DNA of 64,000 nt, taken from the NCBI GenBank assembly GCA_026936335.1, contig JAPMXV010000007.1:248001-312000 (forward strand), in the 5' to 3' direction. The DNA comes from Mantamonas sphyraenae (lineage: Eukaryota; CRuMs; Mantamonadidae). Positions 37,901 to 50,042 of this stretch are shown one piece after another; the first letter of the stretch is position 1; each line of letters opens with the position of its first letter. The notes below the pieces were generated by a model. It worked only from the letters and a program-made list of their open reading frames with translations, was not told the origin of the DNA and searched no databases. Position numbers and translations under genes: made by a program.

Positions 37901-40900
37901 CACTCGACATCGTGTTCTCCAGCATGCCATCTTGGGCATACCACAGCGGCAGGCCGCTCTTGTTGATCATCCAGTACGGACAGTACACACTCACCGTGCG
38001 TGCTCCCGTGCCCGACGCAAGGTTGCGCATGCGCAGCGTCAACATCTGTCCGTTCTCGTCCGGCAGCCGCAGGTTCAGCGCAAGCTTGTCCTCGGAAAAG
38101 ATCACCTCGGGCTCACACCATTCGTACCCATCCAGGCGCACTTCCAGACGCACCGGCGACTCCAGACTCGGCTCCATCACAGGCACGCGCTGTCCGCTCT
38201 CCAGCACCCCTTCACGCAGCACCTTGCCCTCCACACGCTTTGCCTTGCCCTTGTCCATGTCCAACGGCGCATCCTCAGAAATGCGATACTCCATCGTCAG
38301 CGGCAACAGGTTCTCCAACGCAAGCGGCGCACTCACCTGCACACGCCACGACTTTTCCTTGAACGACAACTCGTTGCGCACACGCAGGTACTGCGAGTCA
38401 CTCGGACGTCCGTCCAGCATGGCACACCGCACCACAAACTGCTCCAGCTTCAGCGCATCCAGCGACACAAACAGGCTGCTAAAGTCGCATTCATGTCGCC
38501 CGTTCACAGGGCGTACAAACACGACGCCGTCCTCCACCGCATACAGCGGCACAGGCACAGAGTTGCCAGCCGCACACAGCAGGCGTTCCTCCTTGTGCGA
38601 GGAGTCGTACTTGAGCAGAAACTCCACGTCGTGTGTGCTTGCGTTGGCCAGGATCACGTTGCTTCGCACCACAATCTCCTTGGCCCCCTGGTTCAGGCGC
38701 ACCTCGCAGATCACAGGCTGCTCCATTTCGTACTGCTTCACAGCCACCGCATCAATGGGCACGCGAGCAACCGTGTTGCCGTTCAGACGCATCGTCACCG
38801 CACGGTGGCACGCAACCTTGGTAAACACACGCTGCTTCGTTTTCGCACGCACCTCCAGCATCACCACAGACCCCGCAGAGCTCAGCACATGCGACTCTTC
38901 CTTTGTCTCCAGCGAAAAGTCAAACGCATGCAGCTCTCCGTGCGTCGCAGGCACCTTTTCCCACTTCTCCTCACGCCGCAGACGGAATTGGTGTTTCGAC
39001 TCCTCCGCCACAAGCTCTTGCTTGAACTCCAGCGGCATGCCCGTCTCGTTGCGGATGTAGTATGCGCTGAACTGCTTCATGTCTTCCGCCTCGCCGGCGT
39101 CCAACACACGCGTGCGCTCCTTGGCAAAGTCCTCCGACCACGTCTGCGCAGTCGTCACAAGCGACTCGATTGCCGCCTCCGTCACGTTTACGTTCAGCAT
39201 CTTCTTCGCACTCATCGTCACCTCGGTGCGTCCCTTGTAGTCAAACGCCTCTGCGTCGTGTGCCACCTCCACGTGGAAGCCCCACCGCTCCACAATCGGC
39301 TCCCACAGCGCGATGCGGTTGTTGAACGAGTTTAGCGTCACACCCACGTCCACGTTCACACACAGCTCCTCCGACCAGTTGCTCACGTCCACGTCCAACT
39401 TCTCCACCTGGAACTGCAGCACGGGCGTCATGTGCAGTTGGCCCAGGCAATCGTTGATCACCTGCAGGTCAAATCCGTTCAGACGCACCACTGCCGTCTC
39501 CTCCACCTTGGGGATCTCCAGCTCCTCCCCACTCTCGTCGTAGATGCGCCTGTTGCGTCGCCTCTCTGCTGCCCGCTTGCGCTTAAGACGCGCCCGCTCC
39601 TTCTCAATGCGTTCCTGCCGCGCTTCCTCGCTTGCCTCCTCCTGCTCCGCTTTGCTCACCGTCCACTCCAGTTCGTTCTCCAACTCGTCGTCAGACACAT
39701 CGCCTCCCTCGCCTCCGCCGCCGCTGCTGCTCTCTGGCGGAACAAAGGACTGGGCCACCGCAATCATCAACTTGGTGTCCTCGTACGACAGCCTGGCCGT
39801 GATCGGATCCACATCCACCACCGCCTGCACGTTGTACGGCTGGCCGTGCTTCAGTGCCGCAATGTACGTCACACTCAGGTTGTGCGGCTCCACCACATAC
39901 ACCGTGTTCTCCTTGCCCGCGTGCCTGTGCTGCACACTAAACTGCTGTTCCTGTCCGCTCATCATCACCTTGACGTGTGTGCTGTTGCTCCTCACATTGG
40001 CATCAAACGACGCCGTCATCGTAAGCCGGTTGCTTTCGCTGTCCGATGCGTCCTCAATCATCACAATCTCAGGGTCCCGCACCTTGACGCGCACATTCAC
40101 CTCCTTTTCAAACTCCGTCACTGCACGCAGGCGCTGCACTTCGGCCAGCAGCCTTTGCAGCTCCACATCTTCGTCTTCTTCGTCCTCCTCGTCGATGTCT
40201 TCCACCCCGCTGCTGCTTCCGCTGCTTGCAGTGCTCTTCAGCGCGTGTGTGCGTCGCTTCGGAGCCCCTCCTCCCACCACAGCGGTGATTTCCTGTACCG
40301 GCTCCACTCCCTGTGGCTTTTCCACGGCGTACGCAATCAGACGTTGCACACTCTCCCCCACCGCCGTGATCTGCGGATGCTGCACCTCCACATGCACGTT
40401 GATCGTCTCCTGCCGCTCCTCCGGGTCACGCTTCTGCTCCATGTGCACAAACAGCAACTCGTTGCGCATGCGCCGCACGGTCTGTTCCTCGCCTTCGCTG
40501 GCTTCGCTTGCTTCGCTAGCCTCGCTGTCCTCGTCAAAGATGGGACACATCAGCGTGCGGAACTGGCTTGTGCTCTTTGCGTACGTGTCTCGCAACACGA
40601 CTTCCTGCAACTCCACAGTCACCGTCAGATGGCTCTTGCTGCTCTCGCGCACAGCCACACCCAGCCCTTGCAGTTCAAACTGGGCAATGCTCGTCGACAC
40701 TCCCTCCTCGTCCACACCCGTGCCCATCAGCATGTCCAACGTCACCTGCTTCAGTGCAACCTGCACATCGGTGACCACATACTCATCGCTGCGGAACCGT
40801 TGCAGTTCCTCCTCCAGCTTCACCTTGGCCAAGCGTCGCTGCGATTCCGCTGCACTCGACCGTGCCTGCGACACAATCAGCGCCGTCACATCGTCGCCCT

Positions 40901-43900
40901 CCTTGCCCTCCATCTGCTCCAAGGTCACCAGGCTGGTGTCCTCGTCCAGGCTCACGCTCGCACTCTGGCTCAGCGCGTTGTCCAACAGCGATGCATCCGA
41001 CGTCGCCAGCGTTGCGCTCTCGGCAAAGTTTTCCACGCCGATGCACGTGAGCAGATGCAACGTCACCTGAGACACCTGCGCCTCAACCTTGCCCACATCC
41101 AACGACATGTGCATCTGTGGGATCCTGTGCTCGTGCACGTCCACAGGACGCACCAGCTCCATGTCCACGTTCACATCCCGCACAACCTGCGACGTCTCCT
41201 CGTCTGCCAGGCTGCTGCGCAGGTGCAAACGTCGCACCGCAAGCGTCATCTTGTCCACTGTGATGTCATCGTGTGCAGGCGACGCCACAAACTCGTTGTG
41301 CAGGTCGATCACACCCAGGTTGATCACAAGCACCTCGTCCGACGTGCTCCTGCGTGGCACCACCACATACGGGTTCTCCACACGGATGTCCATCTTGGTC
41401 ATCACGTTGTCTTCCCCTGCCATCTGGTGTGCTGCCGCCGCCGCTGCCACGCTCGCCGCACTTGCCGCCGCAGCGACAAGCACCTGCATGTCCTGCATCT
41501 CCGAAAAGTACAGCGACACCTCGTCCACAAATCGGTTCAGCAGCACAAAGCGCACCGAACGCACATTCAGCTCCAGAGCCGTCTCCCATCCGGGGTACTC
41601 CAACGACCCACGCGTGAACGTGTCCACCTTGACAAACGCCACCTGCTGTCCGCTCTCTGCACAGCTCATCACTCGCGAGTACTTCTCTCCCGCAGGCGTC
41701 AGATCCACAATGCTCACGTTGTCCAGCCCTGCCGACAGGCTCACGCTTGTGTCGTCGTACAGCACAAGGTCGGTTGCAGCTCCCTCCACCGCAAACATCC
41801 CAATCGGCGTTTCCGACTCCTTGAACAGCACCACGTTCACAGCACCCAGCTTGGCCACAAGCTTCAGCTGCTGCGCACGCTTCTTCACCAGCTTCTCCCC
41901 GTCATGCCCACCGCTGCTGCTGCCTCCTGATGCTCCTTCCTCGCCTGTCGTCGTCTTCTCTTGTCCCTCCTTGCCCTTGCGTACCGCGTCACGGCGTTCC
42001 TTTCGCTGCCGTTCCTTCTCCTCCTCTTCACGCTCGATTTCGTCCTGCGTGGTGCCAATGTCCTGGATCATCGACGTGGCTGCGTTGACACGGTTGCTGC
42101 GGTTCAGCTGGTTCGCCCAGTCCAACACACCCACCAGCGTGCTGCGATTGATGCCCACACTCAGGTACGAAAAGTCCAGCTCCAACAGCTGCTCCACGCC
42201 GTTGTACTTGCTCTCAAACTCTGGCGACGTTGGATGCACCGCCACAAACGACACAGCAATCAGGTACTCCTCTTCGGGTTCGTCGATTTCCTCCACCTCC
42301 TCGTCCGAATCCACCTCACCCTGGTCCACGGCCAGTGCCAGCTGAGCCTTTTGCTCCTCTGCACGCAGGCGTTGCCACCATTCCCGGTTGACACTGCTGG
42401 CAAAGTAGGCTCCCTCACGATCGGCCAGCGAGTCGGCAATATGCAACGAGTGGATGCGCACGTCCGCCGTCAGGTCAAAGGTGCGTTGCAGAAGCGACAC
42501 CGCAATGTCCTTCAGTTCCATGTGCATCAGCTCCTGGTTGTACTCGGGTCGGCCTGGCACGTTGACCACACGCGCCAATGACACCGAGATGGAGTGCACC
42601 TTGAATTCGGCGTCCACAAGCACCCGTTTGATCATGGTTGCGCGTGCCGTCTCGTCCATGTCCTCAAACAACCGCTTCTTGCGCTCGTCTGCACTCAGCA
42701 CCGCCTGATGCGCCTTTTCCTTGCGGCTGCTGCTGCGTCCCACGCCTTTACCCCCTTCTCCGCCTTCGTCGTCGGTCACACTGTGCAGGATGCTGTCCAC
42801 GCGATGCACCCCCTCCATGTACGACGCATAGTCCACGGTTTCCCCAGGCGCACTCGTCGACGCATAGCGCTTGGTGGGACGCCGCAGCAAACTCGGGTCC
42901 TTGTCCTTGATTTCGTCAATGACAGGCGTGGCCAGCTCCTCCACAACGTCCATCAGCAGGTCAAACTTCTTTTCCGAAATGGCCAGCGAGAGCGAGGGCA
43001 ACGTGCCCTCCAGCTTCACCTGAGTGTACTCGGGATTGTTTGGCAGGATGCACTGGTGCACAGCCAGGTTGAGGGACACCGGCGCAAGCAGCGTGTGTGC
43101 CTCCACGTCAAACGACTCTGGCAGAGGCCAGGTGCTCGTCTCGCACACCAGTGCATGCACATCGGCCATGTCAAACTGAAAGTGGTCGTAGAGCGACGAC
43201 TTGGCAATCTCTGTGTCCACACCCGTGGAGCTCTCCCTGTCCTGACGGATGTCTGTGGTTGCATGCAGCGTACCCAAATCCACCACCAGCATGCGTCCGC
43301 TCTCACGCAGCACGTCCTGTGGCACCAGGATCTGCGGGGCGTCCAGCTTCACGTCCAGATCCAGCAGCACGTGGTCTCGCACCGCCTGCTCCAACGAGTC
43401 CCGTGTGCGTTCCTGCAGCTGCTCCAATTGCAGCAGCGCCGCCGTCTCGATGCTGCGCAGCCTGTCCCTCTCCTCGGGGGCAATTGTGAAAAAGTTGACC
43501 ACTGCCATGATGCAGCGGCTGCCATATACCACGTCCAGCGACTGCACGTCCAGCGACACTTTGTAGTTGGCTGCACTGTCCATGGGATTCACCACCAGAC
43601 CAAAGTCCACAAAGCTTCTGTGGCTGCCGTCTGCTTCGGCGTCGTGCACCACCTCACCAACCTCTGCCTGCGACTTTGTCTTGTGCACAGGCTTCTCCGC
43701 CTCTGCCTCGGTGCCGTGCACGTGGTTGTGTGCCACGCTCTTCTGCACCAGCACAGGGAACTGCGACGCTTCGCCACTGAGAAGATCTTCGAGCATCAGC
43801 GACTCCAGGCATCCGCTGATGTCCAACGTGTCCAGACGCTTGCTCAGGTTGACCCCAAACCCTGTGTACGACAGCTGGGCAATCGGTTGCAAGCTGCCGT

Positions 43901-44966
43901 TCGACGCGTGTCGTGTCAGACGCACGGAAAACTCGCGGAGGAGACTGGTAAACACCAGCGACGGAGGCATGTCTGCCAGCGTGCGCTTGCCCCCTTGGCC
44001 ACCTTCTTCCGATCCAGAAGAGGAGGACGAGGAAGAGGAGGACGATGCCTTCCCGTCCTTATCCATGCCTGCCACCGCCTTGGCCACATCCTTTGTGGTG
44101 CCCTCTTCCACATAGCCAATGCTCAGCAGAAACTGCTGGCGTCCCTCCTCGCCAATGCGAGTGCCCAAATCCAAATCGCTGACGGCAAATTCCTCATCGT
44201 CGTCCTCCTCCTCCACGGCCTTGCGTCCAAACGAGAACAGACTCTTCTTCTTGACGGGCTTCTTCAGCTTGGCCATCTCCTTGTCGTGCTGCATGATGCG
44301 ATACTTGGCTTCGGCCATGGCACGGTAGCGTACGAGGTCGTCAAAGTCCAACTTGTGTTCCAGACGCTCCTTGGTGGCCTTGTCCTCCTCGCTCAGGGGC
44401 TTCTTTGTGTTCAGCGAACGACGCCACACCTTGATGTACTCCTTGCGGTCGTCCCTGCGCTCCTGAAAGTACTCCCACGTCCAATGGCGTCTCTCTTCAC
44501 GCACATCCTTCAGCACGCGTGTGTATGCGTATTGCCACCACTGCTCCGGCGCCTCCATGGGCTCCGCATCGGGACGCATGGCAGCCACCTCTTCGTCGGC
44601 GACCAACGCAGACATGTATGCTGCCACGGACAGCACGTCTGTCATCTGATCGTCACGCAGCTCCAGACCCACCCTTTCCAGGGTCACACCAAGTACGTTG
44701 CGTGGAGCAGAAGCTGCCAACGCCTCGTCTTTCAACTGGTCCAGTGTCATGTCCACACTCAACGGCGCAAGGATGTACTGCAGCTCCCCACTTTCCTCCT
44801 TGCTGTGCACCAAGTCTCGCATCAGATCTGCAATCTGCTTGGCATCCGTCACTGATGACACCGACAACTGGTTGTCAGGGTTCCAGTACACGCTGAGGCC
44901 ATCCAGATCCAGACGCTGTGTGCAGTGGGTGGATGGATGGATGGCATGTCAGGGTCAGGTACCACA

Positions 44967-45006
<40 letters not shown>

Positions 45007-45964
45007 CACTCCATCTCGTTCTGTGCACGTTCTCTGCTCTACAGCGTGCTGCGTACCTTGTGCAGGATCTCGTCCGAGCTGCCTACAAACACCTGCTCGC
45101 CCAGTTGGTTGACAGAGCGCACATGCAACCCCTGCAGGGTTAGGCCAGCAGCCATGGCGTGTCCTGGGCGTGACACGTTGTCCTCGTAGCGAATGTGCAC
45201 GTTCTTGACGGCAATCACCAGATTGTTCACAATGGTCTCCACCAAGGTGTTGCGCACCTCCTCATTGTTTGCTACACTCTCGGCCTCGTCTGCACTCCAC
45301 ATACGCCCCGCAACAGCCCCATGTGTGAGTTGTCCACGCCTTTGTGCCCACTCTTTGTGGCTGACTCCCTTTGCCATTCCGCATTGTTTTTTCCGCCCCA
45401 TCGCTTCGCCCTCCCACAACTCACCTGAACTTTTGCGCAGCGCATCGTACGCCTGCAGCCGGTCCATCTTCAGCTTGTACTCGCGCTCCTCGATCTCCTC
45501 CTTTGTCGGCTGTGCATGTGTGTTCGCAGCCAGGCAAGTGCATGTGTGTGTCGTGCGTATGCCCGCCGTGGAACTCGGTGTCAGCACACGCAGCCCATTC
45601 ATGTCGCCGAGTTTTCGACCCACACACGAAAAAAAAGCCTCCGATGAGCATCTCATGCAAACACGGCACCTACCTTTTCATCCATGGAGCGCGGCTTGGC
45701 CACCAGAAAGACGTCGGCCACCTCCACGTGTGTGCTCTCTTTCTTGAGAGCTCGCCAGGGCACCTTGAGGGTGATTTGGCCCACCGAACCCGAGGTGATG
45801 TTGATCGGCAGGTTGAGCTCGTCCAGGGCGCTCTGTGACAGCTGAAGATCCTTCAGCACCACATCGCCCTTCCAAATCCCAATCGAGAGCTTCTTGGGAT
45901 CAAAGTTGGTCACGTACCGATTCAGGTACGTGGATAGAATGTCAGACACAAGCTGTTCAAACAT
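34968..45964 (-). CDS. VPS13: VPS13-family bridge-like lipid transfer protein
   Basis: Exons 45964-45674, 45509-45425, 45289-45057 and 44915-34968 join to about 3,518 aa, the usual VPS13 size. The protein spans membrane contact sites and moves phospholipids along a hydrophobic groove. The N-terminal chorein domain is intact (MFEQLVSDILSTYLNRYV, then LKDLQLSQSALDELNLPI). Repeated beta-groove segments follow, such as the IRYEDNVSRPGHAMA region. A VAB region is present in the second half (VVQNDLDVSIAFKQ). The ATG2_C/helical region has FFYEPAQGLVESPEAFAVGVGKG and GGFGGFVAGLGKGVMGVAVKPV. A PH-like domain and a Ser/Gly/Lys tail end it. The last exon of 9,948 nt has no intron. Several acidic and Ser-rich insertions are likely disordered. 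Confidence 0.95.
44975..45008. repeat. (CA)n microsatellite in VPS13 intron
   Basis: A long CA run lies in the third VPS13 intron; it reads (TG)n in the transcript. Confidence 0.95.
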
Positions 45965-46108
45965 TGCTTGCTCAGCTCTGCAACAAACACACACGTAGAG
46001 TTAGCAAGGACGACATTCACACACACACACACACACACAAGGTCTGGGAATGGGAGGGTCGCACACGCCATTGCACGCACAGTAAAAAGGGAAAATTGAT
46101 TGGCTTCG
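45965..46108. promoter_or_regulatory. divergent spacer, VPS13 / acidic coiled protein
   Basis: This 144 bp spacer between divergent starts includes a (CA)n run at about 46018-46040. Confidence 0.4.
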
Positions 46109-46546
46109 ATGGCGTCGTCGTCCAGCTCCAGCTCCAGCTCCAGCCGAGTTGGCTTTCCGCCGCGTGTGTTTGACGACTTGGACGGTGAGGACGCAAAGAG
46201 CCCACCCACGCGTGTTACACACACCATCAAGATCAGTCGCAGTGCGGGCACATGTTCGGACGACGGTATGGAGCTGCAGGAGGAGGGAAACGCCGAGGTG
46301 GAGGAGGAGGAGGAGGAAGAAGAGGACGACGAACTGCTGCAGGACCTGAAACAGCTGGAACACATGTACTGGGTGTCTCGGGCACAGTATACACGCATGT
46401 TGGAAGAGGATCCAGAGGACACACGGGTGCAGGAAAGGCTGGCAGCACTGCACACCTCGTACGAGCGTGATCGCAACGCGGTTCTGGAGCAACTGGACGC
46501 ACAACACGGAGCAAACGCAAGCAAAAGGCAGCGCAGTGGGCATTAG
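46109..46546 (+). CDS. acidic coiled-coil protein of unknown function
   Basis: A single exon of 145 aa starts MASSSSSSSS at 46109. A Ser run, a Pro-rich patch (GFPPRVFDDLDGED) and a 15-residue Glu/Asp run lead into a helix, about 80-130, with heptad spacing (LLQDLKQLEHMYWVSRAQYTRML, VQERLAALHTSYERD). It may be a small scaffold or trafficking factor. No known domain. It converges with the CatSper-like gene, 81 bp between stops. Confidence 0.6.
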   Translation: MASSSSSSSSSSRVGFPPRVFDDLDGEDAKSPPTRVTHTIKISRSAGTCSDDGMELQEEGNAEVEEEEEEEEDDELLQDLKQLEHMYWVSRAQYTRMLEEDPEDTRVQERLAALHTSYERDRNAVLEQLDAQHGANASKRQRSGH

Positions 46547-46627
46547 CTATTCTGGTCTCCCGTTCTCTCCATTCCATTCCATCAACCCGGCCCTTTCTCT
46601 CTCAAGAGTCTCGGGATCCCTCCTGAA

Positions 46628-49600
46628 TCAATCCTCCTTGCTGGCGTCAAAGGAGATGTACCGCCTGCGATACAGATAGTAGCTGATGGCCAACGAGATA
46701 AGGATGACCACAAGGGTGCCGACAATGGCCAGGGTGCTGACAAGCTCGCTGAGGGGGCCACCAAAGACCTCGACGGCAAACTCGAGTTCGAGCTCGCAGT
46801 AGCTGACATCGGGGGCCACCACCTTGACACGAAAGACAAAGAGACCATCGCGACCTGTGAAACGCAGTGCACTGAAACCTGTGCCATTGAGGATGGGGTA
46901 CGGGGTGTCTGCCAAGCGACGTTGCCTCTCGTCCTGGGTCAGGGAGGCCTCGTCGCCTGTGGGTGGAGCAAAGCAATGTTGGTAGCTCTGACGGGACCAA
47001 GCATTGGCTGGCTGGTTGTTGGCAGCCTTGAGCTGGGTGTCCCACACCTGGGGCATTCGTTTACACCCCACAGACTGGGCAGTGGCATTGTACGAATAGT
47101 CGAAGCGACCGTTGACGTCGTAGATGACATAGTCTGCGTTGAGGGTGCCCACGCGTGTGTCGCCGTCGTAAATGTCAAAGGCAGGCAGATAGGCAGACGC
47201 GCCGTGAAAGACGCGTGCAGGACAGCCCAGGCGAGCGTAGTCGTAGGTGAGACCCGTGCGGTCGGTGCCCACAGGAGTGCCCGAGTAGTCGGGATTGCTG
47301 ACACTGCCTGGCACAGAGTAGGTGTGGCTGGCGCCGCCTGGTTTGTATGCATCGCAATTGGCACGCTGGTTGGCCCGCAGCACCAGGCGACGGTTGGGTG
47401 GGCATCCCACACGGACGCGTGCCACATGTTGAGGGGCATCACAGGCCAGAGAGGTGGATGCTGGGACCACACGCACGTCTGTTTCGCCCTGGGCCTGTTG
47501 ACGCTGGGCAAACGAGGTGGAGAAGCGTCCGCGTTCGACCACGTCAACCTGTGTCTGCTTGCGTGTGACCGAGGTGGTGGCAGTGACAAACACGGGTGTG
47601 CGTGTGGTGGCCACAGACTGAAAGGCAATAAAGGTGAGGTCGGAGGTGGAGACACTCATGTCGTTGCTGAATCCAGGTTTGGGTGTCAGCGAGGTCTCCA
47701 GACGCAGACGTTCGCCCAGATCCAGGTAGGACACAGAAGGCAGGTTGTCGCTGCGATCAAAGTATGTACAGGACAGCGGTGGATTGGAGGCCACAGGCAC
47801 GCGTGTGGCACTCAATTCGTTGTCCAGAGGCACCGCACGTGTGTGCACCCAGCCATTGCCACCCGCCTGGTTGTTGTTGTTGTTGTTGCTGCTGCTGTTG
47901 CTGATGTCCACACTCAGCACCTGCAGCGTGGAGGCCAGGGAAAAGGAAAGGCTGGCCGAGGCCTGGTTGCGACCGATGCCACTCTGCAGCTCCACGGTGT
48001 CCGCCACCCCAGACTTGCCCACAAACACACGCTTCCAATTGGTCAACACGGCATAGTTGCCATTCAAGGCGGTGGCCACCTGTTCCACGTGTTCTGTGGC
48101 TGCCAGTCCCTTGGCAGGGCGTGCGGGATCCCTCGAGGTCAATTGCGAGGGGACAAAGGTCACACCGCCATCGACACTGTACAACACAGCGTCACCGTAG
48201 ACCAGCAGCTCACCCGAACCACTGGCAAAGGTGGTCATGGCAGGCACACTTGCAGAGCGGCCTGTGACACTGAGATCACCCGTGAGCGATGCCAGCTGCG
48301 ACCACACTTGTGGCACCAGGCCATAGCGCAGCAAGATGTTCACGCCTGCCTTGCGTGCCAACACCAGATGGGCATTGGCACTGGCCAAGTGTTCGGCCTG
48401 GTACACGACATCGCCATTGGCCAGGCCATGCCCTGTGGGCAGGGTGGAGAAGGAGCGACCGGCGTCGGTGGACATCCACAGTGCTGTGGTTGTGCCTGTG
48501 CCGACGTTGGTGCGCCAGGCAAAGAGGATGCTGTTGGAGGGTGCACTGGCACCGGATTGGGTGCGCAGTGGGTTGCAGTAGGGCAGTTGACTGAGGTGGG
48601 TCAGATCAAAGGAGGAGGAAGGATAGGAGGAGGGAAAGGAGGCAGACACAAAGGTGAGCGAATCGGAGGTGCTGACCACACCCGTGTTTGTGAGCAACAC
48701 CAGACGACCCGAAAGCAACGCCACGTCACGCAGGGTGTTGCTTCCCGATGGCAACACGGACGATGCCACAGCCAGCCATTCCGTGTCACTTCCCTGCCAT
48801 TGGGTTTGACTGAACAGCAGTGCAGTGCTACTGGACAACGAACCAGCCGTCAGCGTTGGCAACGCCGCCACCACGTTGCCCGCACAGGCATCGACACGTG
48901 CACGCAACGCACCAAACACGGCATTGGAGGAGGGTGTGGCACGCGTGTACGCGGCATTGGAGGAGGAGGAGGAGGAGGAGGAGGAGGAGGAGGAGGAGGA
49001 GCTCAAGGCGGATGGGCTGGCTGGCACATGGCCGGTCAGCGAAAGGACGGCGGCACGGTCTTCCACCAGGCAGTTGAGGACACTGATGGCATTGCTGGAG
49101 AGGACAAAAGGCAACGAGGATGGAATGGGAGCATCGGCATTGACACGCAGAGTCATGGTCCACACAGCCAGGGCTGAATCAAAGGCAAGGGCACTCGCCT
49201 GCACGGTGATCCTCTGTAGATGGGCAGGCAGCGAGGGGAATGTCACCTCTGGACTGCTGCCCAGTCGTTGGTACATTCGGCTCAGTTGTGCCGACACTGC
49301 TGATGGGCTGGTGGCTGTGCCGTTTGTTTCGTCGGCCGCGGCCCGGCTGGCATCCAGCACCCACACACGCGCCGTAAACTGAGCGCCTGCGCCTGTGCGC
49401 CCCACAGGCAACTGAAGCCTCGTAAAAGCAGACGATGGGATGGCGGAGGTGTCTGATGCAGACACAATGGCCATGTACCATTGGTAGCACGGCGCAGACT
49501 GCTCCAGGTTGAGGAAGAAGGAATCGCGCTGGCCGTTGGTCTCGACGGCGAAACGGTGTTGGCCACGCGTGGTGCAGAAGACCTGCACAGAGGTCACATT

Positions 49601-49915
49601 GGCAACCTGTGTGTACGCACCACTGCTGTGTGTGCTCACCCAGCCTGAAGATTGGCTGGGTTGCACCACCGAACAGGCTGTGGGCACGCGCCAACGCAGG
49701 TCGCTGCCCTGAACCGAACTCCCGTTGGCCAGCGACACAAACGTCAGCTCGATGGTCTCTTTGGTGCGCAACACCGAGCTGTCCATGCCCAAACTGCGGT
49801 AGTGGACTCGGAAGTGGCCGAATTCGTCGTCGGATGCTGCTGCCCATGTGCAGGTGGCACCCAGCAGCAGCAGCGTGCAAACGACAACACAAGCCAACAG
49901 CACGCCCTTGGACAT
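46628..49915 (-). CDS. CatSper auxiliary subunit (beta/delta/epsilon type)
   Basis: A single exon of 1,095 aa starts with a signal peptide (MSKGVLLACVVVCTLLLLG). A large N-glycosylated ectodomain follows, with propeller-like motifs in its middle (WMSTDAGRSFSTLPTGHG, YSVDGGVTFVPS). The end is one TM helix (about 1056-1080) with a short tail YRRRYISFDASKED. The membrane-proximal region carries the CatSper beta/gamma/delta/epsilon signature: LGCPARV, VIYDVNGRFDYSYN, GCKRMPQVWDTQL, then W...QSYQHCF and PYPILN. VFRVKVVAPDVSYCELELEFAVEV completes it. Those subunits form the extracellular canopy of the flagellar CatSper calcium channel. Which paralogue it is cannot be told. A Ser run of about 15 is encoded by a (GGA)n tract at 48957-49000. 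Sortilin/VPS10 was considered because of the SxDxGxxF motifs, but the C-terminal block fits CatSper better. Confidence 0.75.
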   Translation of the reverse strand: MSKGVLLACVVVCTLLLLGATCTWAAASDDEFGHFRVHYRSLGMDSSVLRTKETIELTFVSLANGSSVQGSDLRWRVPTACSVVQPSQSSGWVSTHSSGAYTQVANVTSVQVFCTTRGQHRFAVETNGQRDSFFLNLEQSAPCYQWYMAIVSASDTSAIPSSAFTRLQLPVGRTGAGAQFTARVWVLDASRAAADETNGTATSPSAVSAQLSRMYQRLGSSPEVTFPSLPAHLQRITVQASALAFDSALAVWTMTLRVNADAPIPSSLPFVLSSNAISVLNCLVEDRAAVLSLTGHVPASPSALSSSSSSSSSSSSSSSNAAYTRATPSSNAVFGALRARVDACAGNVVAALPTLTAGSLSSSTALLFSQTQWQGSDTEWLAVASSVLPSGSNTLRDVALLSGRLVLLTNTGVVSTSDSLTFVSASFPSSYPSSSFDLTHLSQLPYCNPLRTQSGASAPSNSILFAWRTNVGTGTTTALWMSTDAGRSFSTLPTGHGLANGDVVYQAEHLASANAHLVLARKAGVNILLRYGLVPQVWSQLASLTGDLSVTGRSASVPAMTTFASGSGELLVYGDAVLYSVDGGVTFVPSQLTSRDPARPAKGLAATEHVEQVATALNGNYAVLTNWKRVFVGKSGVADTVELQSGIGRNQASASLSFSLASTLQVLSVDISNSSSNNNNNNQAGGNGWVHTRAVPLDNELSATRVPVASNPPLSCTYFDRSDNLPSVSYLDLGERLRLETSLTPKPGFSNDMSVSTSDLTFIAFQSVATTRTPVFVTATTSVTRKQTQVDVVERGRFSTSFAQRQQAQGETDVRVVPASTSLACDAPQHVARVRVGCPPNRRLVLRANQRANCDAYKPGGASHTYSVPGSVSNPDYSGTPVGTDRTGLTYDYARLGCPARVFHGASAYLPAFDIYDGDTRVGTLNADYVIYDVNGRFDYSYNATAQSVGCKRMPQVWDTQLKAANNQPANAWSRQSYQHCFAPPTGDEASLTQDERQRRLADTPYPILNGTGFSALRFTGRDGLFVFRVKVVAPDVSYCELELEFAVEVFGGPLSELVSTLAIVGTLVVILISLAISYYLYRRRYISFDASKED
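48957..49000. repeat. (GGA)n trinucleotide repeat encoding poly-Ser
   Basis: In-frame TCC codons on the minus strand encode a Ser run in the ectodomain of the CatSper-like protein. Confidence 0.95.
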
Positions 49916-49969
49916 CTCTCTTGGGTTGGCCACACAAGCGCACATGACACCAAACAAGAGCCCATGGAC

Positions 49970-50007
49970 ACACACACACACACACTCCCTCTCTCTCTCT
50001 CTCTCTG
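49970..50007. repeat. compound (CA)n-(CT)n microsatellite
   Basis: Adjacent CA and CT runs lie in the 127 bp between the CatSper-like start and the USP gene stop. Confidence 0.9.
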
Positions 50008-50042
50008 TGGAACACACACTCACAATGTGGACTTCATTTCGC

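Noticed and set aside
34308-39335. A 1,675-codon open frame antisense to VPS13 (and others at 39432-41930 and 42594-44855).
   Set aside because: It mirrors the VPS13 codons, is rich in His, Arg, Leu and Gln and has no domain. The VPS13 frame is plainly the coding one. GC-rich codon bias removes stops from the antisense frame.
46922-49177. A 751-codon plus-strand frame opposite the CatSper-like gene.
   Set aside because: Gly/His/Cys-rich shadow without recognisable domains; the minus-strand frame has signal peptide, ectodomain and TM helix.
46628-49915. Sortilin/VPS10 receptor.
   Set aside because: The SxDxGxxF propeller motifs suggested it, but the 10CC module is absent and the membrane-proximal block fits CatSper auxiliary subunits.
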